Assembly (NCBI RefSeq): GCF_017254865.1
Contig: NZ_JAFKCV010000007.1
Coordinates: forward strand, 1 to 64,000
Length of the DNA stretch: 64,000 nt
DNA from: Bowmanella dokdonensis
GTDB lineage: Bacteria; Pseudomonadota; Gammaproteobacteria; Enterobacterales; Alteromonadaceae
Reading direction: 5' to 3'
Below, one piece after another: positions 16,320 through 24,280 of the stretch. The notes under the pieces were generated by a model. The model did no database searches, was not told where the DNA came from, and saw only the letters and a program-made list of their open reading frames with translations. The translations under genes were made by a program, and so were the position numbers. Positions within the stretch are counted from its first letter, which is position 1. Every line of letters begins with the position of its first letter.

Positions 16320-17231
16320 ATGGACAGGTTTCATCAACTGCGGGTGTATGTGGCGGTGGTCGAAGAACAGGGCTTTCAGGCCGCTGCCAGACGACTTAAC
16401 CTGTCGCCCCCGGCGGTGACCCGGGCTGTGGCGGCCCTGGAAGCCGCTCTGGGTATCAAGTTGCTCAACCGGACCACCCGTCATGTACGAACCACCGAAG
16501 TGGGCTTGCACTATTTTGATGACGCCCGGCGCATCCTCAATGAGCTGGAGCAGGCCGATGAAGCGGCAGTCGGCATCAATGCCGAACCCCAGGGACATTT
16601 GGTGGTGACTGCACCCACCTTGTTCGGGCGCAACTTTGTGCTGGATTGCATTGTCGAGTATCTGCAGCGGTATCCAAAAATGCAGGTGGATGCACTGTTT
16701 CTGGATCGGATGGTGAATATGCTCGAAGAAGGCGTGGACGTCGGGGTTCGCATCGGTGACCTGCCCGATTCCACCCTGCGTGCCAGAAAAGTGGGCAGCG
16801 TACGTCTGGTCCTGTGCGCCTCACCGGCCTACCTGAAAAAAGCCGGCTTGCCTCAGCATCCTGAAGAGTTGAAAGCCCACAGTCTGATTGTCTCAAAAGC
16901 CGCCAGCAGCATGTACGACTGGCGCTTTACCCATGGGGATAAGAATCAGACTACCATCAAGATACCGCAACTCGCCCCCAGACTCACCGTCACCACCAAT
17001 GATGCGGCTATTCATGCCGCCAAGCAGGGTTTTGGTATTACCCGGGTGTTGTCTTATCAGATAGCGGACGAGCTCGCCCGCGGGCAACTCAAAATTTTGT
17101 TGGAGAACTTTGAGCCCAGCCCCCGGCCGGTGAACATCATTCACCGGGAAGGCCGTTATGCCAGTCCCAAAGTGCGGGTGTTTATGGACTTACTGGCCGA
17201 GAAACTATCGGTCCTTGGAATTTTGAACTAA
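16320..17231 (+). CDS. LysR-family regulator, divergent from the CMD operon
   Basis: 303 residues. The N-terminal winged helix (FHQLRVYVAVVEEQGFQAAA, LNLSPPAVTRAVAALE) is of the CrgA/DsdC-like LysR type, with the substrate-binding domain from about 90 on (GHLVVTAPTLFGRNFV). It probably senses a small aromatic or quinone-like ligand, but this cannot be read from sequence. Its start lies 158 bp from the divergent CMD gene, with a dyad in between. The ORF ends 111 bp before the symporter gene, which runs in the same direction and could be read through. Confidence 0.85.
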   Translation: MDRFHQLRVYVAVVEEQGFQAAARRLNLSPPAVTRAVAALEAALGIKLLNRTTRHVRTTEVGLHYFDDARRILNELEQADEAAVGINAEPQGHLVVTAPTLFGRNFVLDCIVEYLQRYPKMQVDALFLDRMVNMLEEGVDVGVRIGDLPDSTLRARKVGSVRLVLCASPAYLKKAGLPQHPEELKAHSLIVSKAASSMYDWRFTHGDKNQTTIKIPQLAPRLTVTTNDAAIHAAKQGFGITRVLSYQIADELARGQLKILLENFEPSPRPVNIIHREGRYASPKVRVFMDLLAEKLSVLGILN

Positions 17232-17342
17232 AACCGGCCGGATGCCTGACTTGCGACAGATCAAACAAAGTTTGCCCTGCCGGGAAACCTCACTCTTCAT
17301 GCCCTAGACTGGTTGGCAATCTTGCTACCTGGAAGGATGCCC

Positions 17343-18710
17343 ATGCACAGTCTGCCGCTTTTTCTGCAACCCCTGGTGACCCTGACGTCTCAGTTCGACA
17401 AGCTGATCCGGGACCGGTTATGGCTGAAGGTGCTGATTGCTCTGTTCTTAGGCGTGGTCTGTGGCATTCTACTGGGGCCGGATCTGCGCTTAGTATCAGC
17501 CGGTACGGTGAAAGTGATTACCGCCTGGTTGGCACTGCCCGGCCAGTTGTTTTTAGCCATTATTCAGATGATTGTGGTGCCGCTGGTACTGGCCTCTGTA
17601 GTGCGCGGGCTGGCGGCCAATAACAACCCGGCAGCCCTGAAACAAAACGGCCTGATTGCGCTGGTGTTTATCGTCGCCTCCACCGCCATTGCAGCAGCCA
17701 TTGGCATTGTACTGGCATTGAATATCCAGCCCGGCGCCTATATTGAGGCCGGTATTCTGGCCGATGCCCAGACCGCGCCGCTGACCAGTGTGGTGGCCAG
17801 GGGCTTTCCCGAGCTGGCGGACCTACCCAATAAAGTTTCGGCGCTGATCCCGAAGAATCCGCTGGCCTCCATGGCCTCTGGTGAAATGCTGCAGGTGATC
17901 CTGTTTGCCGCAGTATTAGGGGCGGCGCTGCTATCCATTCCCGCCCAGCAATCCAAACCCTTGTTTGACCTGTTAGGTGCCTTGCAGGAGGTAAGCCTGC
18001 GCATTGTCTCCTGGGCCATGATGCTGGCGCCCTTTGCCGTATTTGGCCTGATTACCAAGCTGGTGGCCAATCTGGGCATTGAGGTATTAACGGGCATGCT
18101 GATCTATGTGGCCACCGTGGTGCTGGGCTTGGTGCTGCTGGGGATACTCTACTTTGTGGTGGCCAAGCTGACCTGGCCGGGTCCACTGCGCGAGTTTATC
18201 CGGCATAGCCGCGAATTGTTGTTGCTGGCCTTTTCTACCAGCAGTTCGGCGGCGGTGATGCCCATCACCCTGGATGTGACGGAGAACAAACTGGGCATTA
18301 AGGGGGATATCGCCCGTTTTCTGGTACCCTTGGGGGCCACCATCAATATGACCGGTACGGCGCTGTACCAGGGGGTGGCCACGGTATTTCTGGCCCAGGT
18401 GTTTGCGGTGGACCTGAGCCTGACCAGCTACCTTTTTATCGTGACCATGGCGGTGGCCGCTTCTATCGGCTCACCGGCGACGCCGGGGGCCGGGATTATT
18501 ATTCTGAGCATGGTGCTCGAAGGCGTGGGTATTCCCGCGGCGGGTATCGCCCTGATCCTGGGCGTGGATCGGATTCTGGATATGTGCCGTACCGCGGTCA
18601 ATGTACTGGGGGATGTGGTGTCCTGCACCACAGTGCAATACTTTACCGGCGGCAAGGCTGCGCCTGTGATAGAGGACAAGCTCTCAAGCCTGAACGAGCA
18701 GCAAAGCTGA
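17343..18710 (+). CDS. Dicarboxylate/amino acid:cation symporter (DAACS, GltP/DctA-like)
   Basis: About 455 residues with eight membrane spans and two re-entrant loops expected of the family. The serine-rich hairpin STSSSAAVMPIT (near 298-309), the GATINMTGTALYQG segment and the C-terminal VDRILDMCRTAVNVLGD motif (Asp/Arg/Asn ligands) are all there, so transport of glutamate, aspartate or C4-dicarboxylates with Na+ or H+ is likely. The Arg in DMCRTAVNV is the residue typical for binding a side-chain carboxylate. The ATG at 17343 has GGAAGG six bases upstream; the ATG at 17337 is too close to it. Confidence 0.9.
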   Translation: MHSLPLFLQPLVTLTSQFDKLIRDRLWLKVLIALFLGVVCGILLGPDLRLVSAGTVKVITAWLALPGQLFLAIIQMIVVPLVLASVVRGLAANNNPAALKQNGLIALVFIVASTAIAAAIGIVLALNIQPGAYIEAGILADAQTAPLTSVVARGFPELADLPNKVSALIPKNPLASMASGEMLQVILFAAVLGAALLSIPAQQSKPLFDLLGALQEVSLRIVSWAMMLAPFAVFGLITKLVANLGIEVLTGMLIYVATVVLGLVLLGILYFVVAKLTWPGPLREFIRHSRELLLLAFSTSSSAAVMPITLDVTENKLGIKGDIARFLVPLGATINMTGTALYQGVATVFLAQVFAVDLSLTSYLFIVTMAVAASIGSPATPGAGIIILSMVLEGVGIPAAGIALILGVDRILDMCRTAVNVLGDVVSCTTVQYFTGGKAAPVIEDKLSSLNEQQS

Positions 18711-18885
18711 TTTCACCCCCGGATTTTGCCAATACTCGGAGGCTCAGGTCGCTTGCTGTTACGAATGTGCAGACTATGGGAAAAAGGTAGTAGTAAATGC
18801 GCATCATTTTCCCGTCCAGCTGTCCGCTGACACGTTTATATCGAGTGCCTTTGCCTGACAGCGGCAATTTGGAAAGACCCGCTAG

Positions 18886-18909
18886 AGGCCGGATCCCCGG
18901 ATCCGGCCT
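18886..18909. terminator. Perfect palindrome between convergent genes
   Basis: AGGCCGGATCC-CC-GGATCCGGCCT lies between the ends of the symporter and DUF885 genes. The GC-rich stem could end transcription from either side; the T-run is missing, so intrinsic termination is uncertain. Confidence 0.4.
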
Positions 18910-18915
18910 GGGATG

Positions 18916-20715
18916 TTATTCAGCGCCAGATTTGTGGTTTTCAATATACGCCTGGATCTGTGCATCCAGCAGTTCCAGCGGCAAAGCACCATTACCCAGC
19001 AAGGTGTCGTGGAATTCTCGTATATCAAAATCTTTGCCTAAGGCCTCCTCGGCCCGGGCACGCAGCTGGCGGATCTTGATTTCCCCCATTTTGTAAGACA
19101 AAGCCTGACCCGGCCAGGAGATATAGCGGTCCACTTCGGCTCTAACGTTGGCCTGTGACAATGACGTATTGTCAGCTAGAAAATCCAGTGCCTGCTGGCG
19201 GCTCCAGCCCTGAGAGTGAATGCCGGTGTCGATGACCAGCCGGCAAGCCCGCCACATTTCATAGCTCAGACGACCGAAATGCTGATAGGGAGTATCATAC
19301 AAGCCCATCTCCACGCCCAGACGCTCGGAGTACAGCCCCCAACCTTCACCGAAAGCACTTAAATAGAGTGTGCGACGAAAGTGCGGGACATTTTCCAGCT
19401 CTTTGGATAAGGCGCTTTGCAGATGATGGCCGGGCACGCCTTCATGCAAGGACAGGGCTACCAGTTCATACAGCGGACGCTGGTCAAGGGCGTAAGTATT
19501 CAGCCAGTAGGCACCGCCACGGGTGCCACCCACGGGGGCCGGGTTATACGAGGCCGTCGTGTAATTGGGGGCAATTTCATCGGGAACCGGTACGATGCCA
19601 TAAGGCTGGCGGGGCAGTTTGCCAAAGAACTCTGGCAGCCGGTAGTCGGTACGCTTGGCAATGTAAGCGGCTTCTTTTAGCAGCTGCTCGGCGCTGGTGG
19701 CATAAAACTGGGGGTCAGTGCGTAAAAATTCAGTGAAGGCTTTAAAATCCCCCTCAAAACCGCTTTTTTCAATCAGACTGTCCATTTCAGAGCGGATGCG
19801 TTTTACTTCACTCAGGCCCAGGCTGTGGATCTCATCGGCCGTCATATCCTGGGTAACATAAGTGCGAATGGCGTGCCGGTAATAGGCCTTGCCGCCGGGC
19901 AGTTGTTCGGCCCCCAGGGTATCGCTGGCAGCGGTCATATACTCACCTTCCAGGAAGGTGGCGACACGGTCAAGGGCGGGCAGGGCGACATCACGTATTG
20001 CCGCAGTACCTTCTTTGACAAGTCGCTCGCGTTCAGATGCAGAAAAAGACGCCGGCAGATTGGCAAAAGGCTCATACAGGCTGCTCTGCTCTGGTGTATT
20101 ACTGGCAAGGGCGCGCACTGTTGGCGCAATACCTTTGACCACAATTTTGGGCAATACAAAGCGATCTTGAATGCCGACCCGCATATTGGCCAGATGTTGG
20201 TCAACGTACCGCCCAAAATCCTGAATACGGCTGATGTAATCTTCATAATCCGCCACCGTATTCATGCTCAGGCCTTTACTGGCATTGAGGGCCGTATTCC
20301 AGAAGGCATAAAAGGTGTTTACCGGAATGCGGTCAAGATACAGCTCATTGGCTTCAATGCTGTTTTTCAGCACCCATCTGAGCATGGCGTGATTAACCTG
20401 ATTATCGTCTGACAGCTCCTTTACCTGGATATTCTCCAGGCGCTTCAGAAACTGTTTTTCGGCGGCCAGTCGCCGCGCACGGTCTTTGTCAGCCACTGCC
20501 GGCAGGCGGTCACTGAAACCGGCTTCGCCCATGCGGCTGGCAGTAATGGGATCTTCGGCCAGGCTGTATTGCCAGTGATCCTCAATGATCTTTGCCAGGG
20601 CGTTGTCAGCGCTTTGGGCCGCGGCACTAACCGGTAAGGCCAAGGCCAACAGCAGACTCAGAAAAACAGACACAGGGAATGGATTTTTAATAGTCACCTT
20701 GGTCTCCACAGACAT
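18916..20715 (-). CDS. DUF885-family secreted metallopeptidase
   Basis: 599 residues, usual family length, with a Sec signal peptide (FLSLLLALALPVSAAAQ). The catalytic motif is LHEGVPGHHLQ with His 424, Glu 425 and His 430, the DUF885 form of a zinc-peptidase site, followed downstream by the FGEGWGLYSERL motif that supplies a further Glu. Family members are periplasmic or secreted oligopeptidases. Monocistronic; it ends against the symporter and its upstream side faces the glycosidase gene at 20914. A start a few codons later is possible since no clear ribosome site precedes 20715. Confidence 0.85.
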   Translation of the reverse strand: MSVETKVTIKNPFPVSVFLSLLLALALPVSAAAQSADNALAKIIEDHWQYSLAEDPITASRMGEAGFSDRLPAVADKDRARRLAAEKQFLKRLENIQVKELSDDNQVNHAMLRWVLKNSIEANELYLDRIPVNTFYAFWNTALNASKGLSMNTVADYEDYISRIQDFGRYVDQHLANMRVGIQDRFVLPKIVVKGIAPTVRALASNTPEQSSLYEPFANLPASFSASERERLVKEGTAAIRDVALPALDRVATFLEGEYMTAASDTLGAEQLPGGKAYYRHAIRTYVTQDMTADEIHSLGLSEVKRIRSEMDSLIEKSGFEGDFKAFTEFLRTDPQFYATSAEQLLKEAAYIAKRTDYRLPEFFGKLPRQPYGIVPVPDEIAPNYTTASYNPAPVGGTRGGAYWLNTYALDQRPLYELVALSLHEGVPGHHLQSALSKELENVPHFRRTLYLSAFGEGWGLYSERLGVEMGLYDTPYQHFGRLSYEMWRACRLVIDTGIHSQGWSRQQALDFLADNTSLSQANVRAEVDRYISWPGQALSYKMGEIKIRQLRARAEEALGKDFDIREFHDTLLGNGALPLELLDAQIQAYIENHKSGAE

Positions 20716-20871
20716 TTTTGAATTTGGCCGACTTTAGCATTAGCCTGTCCCAAGCGGGACAAAATTCGGCAGATGCCCTGTCAGTGCGGTTAAGCCTTTG
20801 ATATGGCAATGATAAGGACGCAGATGGGATAACTTTAATCTTGCCACAGGCGTATGCATCCCCCTAGAGTA

Positions 20872-20885
20872 TGTAAGCGCTATCA
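20872..20885. promoter_or_regulatory. LacI-family-like operator half-palindrome
   Basis: TGTAAGCGCTATCA resembles the TGTAAGCGCTTACA consensus bound by many LacI-family sugar repressors, with the central GCGC intact and two mismatches in the right arm. It lies about 30 bp before the glycosidase-like lipoprotein gene. No LacI gene is in the window, so the cognate regulator would be elsewhere. Confidence 0.4.
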
Positions 20886-20913
20886 CATTGATTTATAAGC
20901 AAAGGGTTGTTTT

Positions 20914-22230
20914 ATGTTGTTATCTGCTACTGGGAGAATGCTTGCTTGTTGGCTGTTAGCACAGGCCCTGGCGGGCTGTAATGATCAGCCTTCAACTGAG
21001 TCGGCCAGTTCCTCTTTGGCGCAAGTGGAACTGGTGCAGCGGGATGGAAACTGGATCATTTTGCGTGACGGCGAGCCTTACTTTATCAAAGGGGCAGGGG
21101 GCAGCCGGCGACTGGATTTGCTGGCGCAAAGCGGCGGTAACTCCGTCCGTACCTGGAGCACCGATGAGGCCGAGCGGATACTGGATGAAGCTCATCAGCA
21201 GGGCCTGACCGTCATGCTGGGCCTGCGCCTGGGCAAGGAGCGCCACGGCTTTGACTATAACGATCAGCAGGCCGTAGCCGAGCAGAAGGAGCGAATTCGG
21301 CAGACCGTCCTCAAGTACAAAGATCATCCGGCGCTGCTGGCCTGGGGCATCGGCAACGAGGTGGACCTTTTCTATACCAACACGGATGTCTGGTATGCGG
21401 TAGAGGACATTGCCGCCATGATTCAGGCGCTGGACCCCAACCATCTGGTGACCACGGTGACTGCCGGCATCGATAAGCCCAAGGCCGATCTTATTGCCGA
21501 GCGGGTGCCCAGCATCGACTATCTGAGTATTAATATCTACGGCGGACTGGAAAACCTGCCGCAGCGGTTGACGGATATCGGCTACCAGGGGCCTTATGTG
21601 GTCACCGAATGGGGTCCAACCGGCCACTGGGAAGTGCCCAAAACCGACTGGGGAGTACCCATCGAGCAGACCAGTACCGAAAAAGCGGCCATTTACCGTC
21701 ACCGATACGAACAGGGGATTGCTGGTGCACCGGGCCGGGCGCTGGGCTCCTATGCCTTTTTATGGGGCCAGAAGCAGGAGACCACCCCTACCTGGTACGG
21801 GGTATTTACCGAAGCGGGCAAGCCCAGCGAGGTGGTGGACAGCCTGACCTATCTGTGGACAGGGCAATGGCCGGCCAGCCGCGCCCCCTCCGTCGAAGCT
21901 TTTACTCTTAACGGTAAGACAGCGAAGCAGAGCGTGCATCTAAGTCCCGGGCAAACCGTTGAGGTGGCCTTGGATTACCAACCCGGCACAGGCGACAGCG
22001 CAATAGTTCGCTGGGAAGTCTTGCCGGAAAGCACCGATATCAAATCCGGCGGCGACCCCGAAGCCCGTCCGGGAGCGATGGATCTGACCTTTACCACTGG
22101 CAGCCAGCCAGGCCGGATGCAGTTTGCCGCTCCCACCAAGCCCGGCCCCTACCGGTTGTTTGCCTACGTGGAAAATGACTCAGGTAAGGTGGCCACGGCC
22201 AATGTGCCTTTTATGGTGGATACGCCCTGA
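20914..22230 (+). CDS. TIM-barrel glycoside hydrolase lipoprotein (GH2/GH5-like)
   Basis: 438 residues. The lipobox ALAGCN points to an outer-membrane lipoprotein. Residues about 40-320 form a clan GH-A type barrel: the acid/base Glu in AWGIGNEVD (E149) and the nucleophile Glu in VVTEWGPTG (E232), with YLSINIYGG between them. The C-terminal about 110 residues look like a beta-sandwich domain (VEALDY-like strands, GPYRLFAYVENDSGK). The position of the Glu pair fits GH2-type or related beta-glycosidase barrels without the usual N-terminal sandwich domains. Substrate unknown. A LacI-type site just upstream suggests sugar control. Confidence 0.7.
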   Translation: MLLSATGRMLACWLLAQALAGCNDQPSTESASSSLAQVELVQRDGNWIILRDGEPYFIKGAGGSRRLDLLAQSGGNSVRTWSTDEAERILDEAHQQGLTVMLGLRLGKERHGFDYNDQQAVAEQKERIRQTVLKYKDHPALLAWGIGNEVDLFYTNTDVWYAVEDIAAMIQALDPNHLVTTVTAGIDKPKADLIAERVPSIDYLSINIYGGLENLPQRLTDIGYQGPYVVTEWGPTGHWEVPKTDWGVPIEQTSTEKAAIYRHRYEQGIAGAPGRALGSYAFLWGQKQETTPTWYGVFTEAGKPSEVVDSLTYLWTGQWPASRAPSVEAFTLNGKTAKQSVHLSPGQTVEVALDYQPGTGDSAIVRWEVLPESTDIKSGGDPEARPGAMDLTFTTGSQPGRMQFAAPTKPGPYRLFAYVENDSGKVATANVPFMVDTP

Positions 22231-22327
22231 GCTTTGGGGGCTTATTCCAAGCTGCTTAGTTTTTCGCAGTCACGGATTATCGGTTGTGCACTTTGCTCGC
22301 TGCAGTATGGGTAAAGAAGCGCTGCCT

Positions 22328-22777
22328 CTACCAATACTCAACGATGCGACTGACCTTATCGCCGGTAAACTCCAGTAAGGTCAGGCGCAGCTCCACACCG
22401 TTCTTACCCTGATACGCTCGCTGCACCGCCGCGGCCTGTTTACCCGGAATAATGCTGACCAGTTTGTAGCTGTCGGGGGCGTCGTCCCGGTAGCGCCCCT
22501 GTTTAAAAAACGCCACCGAGTTGTTGTACAGATGCTCCCTGCTGTAAATGCCGCCGTAGCCCTCATGCTGATAAACATAGTCATCAGTGTACAGGGCGAA
22601 CAGGTCGTTGATGGCCTGTAGCGAGGAGAGGTGACTATAGGCGATGCGCTGGGCGCCAAGCACCTTGTTGGTCAGGGCAACAATCTGTCGTTGCTCGTCG
22701 CTTAACGGTGGTGTCACAGGTTCAGCCTGGATGGAGCCGCTCAGCAGTAATGTCAGAATCAGCAGTAGTGTTGGCAT
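22328..22777 (-). CDS. Secreted NTF2/SnoaL-like small protein
   Basis: 149 residues with a signal peptide (LLLILTLLLSGSIQAEP). The mature part has the NTF2-like pattern of a helix, an acidic turn and strands (FALYTDDYVYQHEGYGG, LTLLEFTGDKVSRIVEYW). No catalytic residues can be assigned. The start is three bases beyond the stop of the esterase-TPR gene, whose last codons carry its AGGA, so the two are translationally coupled. Confidence 0.65.
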   Translation of the reverse strand: MPTLLLILTLLLSGSIQAEPVTPPLSDEQRQIVALTNKVLGAQRIAYSHLSSLQAINDLFALYTDDYVYQHEGYGGIYSREHLYNNSVAFFKQGRYRDDAPDSYKLVSIIPGKQAAAVQRAYQGKNGVELRLTLLEFTGDKVSRIVEYW

Positions 22778-22780
22778 GAG

Positions 22781-24061
22781 TTAGTCCTGGTTGGGATTTG
22801 CAAGTTCTGTCGCCATCTGCTGGTAATGAGCCAGTAAGGGATCCTGATTGGCCTTGGCCAACGGGATGGCCCTGGCCATCAGGTCTTCGGCCATAGATAA
22901 CTGTCCGGCGGCCTGGTAAGTGGCGGCAAGGGCCGCCAGCGCTTTGGCCGAAGACGGTTGCAGCTCCACCCAGCGCTTGCCCAGGGCCAAGGCTTCCTCG
23001 TAACGCTGTTCCTGGCGAAGCATCATGGCTGCTGCGCGCAAGCTGTCGGAATTTCTTGGGATATCGGCATTCGGCCAAACCTTAAATCCTACCAGCCTGC
23101 TTAGAAATGCATAATGACGGTCGATTTGCTCCAGCATCGTGCCGCCCTCAGGATTGGCGCGAAAAGCGTTAAAGTTGAGACCGATATCAAAGTGCTCCCT
23201 CGGAAACACCAGATCCAGCGCAGACAACAGCGCCGGAGCAGCCATGGGGTAGTGGCCAAAGCCATCGATTTGCTCGGTCCGCACCCGATACTGCCCGAAC
23301 GCAGCCAAGCGGTTCTTAAGCCCCTGCAGTATTGCGGGCTGGCTTGGAGCTTCCTCTGCGTCGCTGCCGGCCGATGCCACATACAGATATCCTTTATGTT
23401 CCGGACGCTTGGCCAGGGTGTTTACCAGGCTGTCTGTCAGACTGGAGTCAGGGGTATAGCCCATGCCCACCACACTGGCGGCGGCGAACAGGAAGTGGGC
23501 GTCAAACAGATCCGGTTTCTGGATCAAGCTGTGTAAGGCGAAGGCGGCGGTGGGAGACATGCCGATTAGCACCCGGAATTCATGAGTACGAAACCGTTTA
23601 TCCACCTCGGGCAATAACTCGTCCTGCAGGAATGCCAGGTACTTGTCCGCATCCTCACCCCAGAAAGTCTGATCCTCGGCGTTGCCTGGCAAACCGCTTT
23701 GGCTCTTGTAGAGTTTGGGCGCAATCCTCAGGTCTCCCTCGCTATACAGAGCCACGACGATGGATTTGGGCATGGACGCGGTATTGCCCAGATGCCGGGT
23801 CATGCCCGAGACCAATTCGGCCAGGGTCCAACTGTCCAGGGTATAAATCACCGGATAGCGAATGTGCTGCGCATCCAGATAATAGCCTTTCGGCAGATAG
23901 ACATCTGCGGTCAGGGTCTGATTCAGGTGGGTGGAATGCAGCGAGAGGTGGATGCTGTTGTCCTCTCCCTGGCCGCTAATATTGGTGTTGGTCTCGGCAT
24001 GGGTCCAGGGGCAATGCAACAAGATTGCGAGCAACAGCAATAAAGATGACATGCTGATCAT
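22781..24061 (-). CDS. Secreted esterase (esterase D/IroE-like) with C-terminal TPR
   Basis: About 426 residues from the ATG at 24061, which opens a signal peptide (LLLLLAILLHCPWTHAE) and has AAGGAAA upstream. The alpha/beta-hydrolase part shows VYLPKGYY, YPVIYTLDSWT and the nucleophile Ser in LIGMSPTAAFAL; FGHYPMAAP gives the probable catalytic His. The last about 90 residues hold tetratricopeptide-like helices (EEALALGKRWVELQPSSAKA). This is the usual make-up of putative esterases of the Fes/IroE type in which hydrolase and TPR are fused. Substrate unknown. Divergent from the winged-helix/TolB-like regulator at 24281 and coupled to the NTF2-like gene. Confidence 0.8.
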   Translation of the reverse strand: MISMSSLLLLLAILLHCPWTHAETNTNISGQGEDNSIHLSLHSTHLNQTLTADVYLPKGYYLDAQHIRYPVIYTLDSWTLAELVSGMTRHLGNTASMPKSIVVALYSEGDLRIAPKLYKSQSGLPGNAEDQTFWGEDADKYLAFLQDELLPEVDKRFRTHEFRVLIGMSPTAAFALHSLIQKPDLFDAHFLFAAASVVGMGYTPDSSLTDSLVNTLAKRPEHKGYLYVASAGSDAEEAPSQPAILQGLKNRLAAFGQYRVRTEQIDGFGHYPMAAPALLSALDLVFPREHFDIGLNFNAFRANPEGGTMLEQIDRHYAFLSRLVGFKVWPNADIPRNSDSLRAAAMMLRQEQRYEEALALGKRWVELQPSSAKALAALAATYQAAGQLSMAEDLMARAIPLAKANQDPLLAHYQQMATELANPNQD

Positions 24062-24280
24062 TAAGAGATTTCCTTTTACTTGGAATTGGCAGGCCAGCCT
24101 AAACAAGCTGTCCAAGAATGCTTGATGGCGCTATGATTTATCACTGATTTATTTCTGATTTCTAGGATAATCAATTAGTTAAGTCATGGCTTCGGCCTGC
24201 ATGGCAGGCCTTGAAGACGGCAGTGCCGGACAGGCTCTGTGTTACTATCCTTGGCCAGGGCAGGAGTATGGAACGCGAAA

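Noticed and set aside
20914-22230. Start of a polysaccharide utilisation locus
   Set aside because: No SusCD-like, transporter or further glycosidase gene is adjacent; the TonB receptor lies 25 kb away with esterases.
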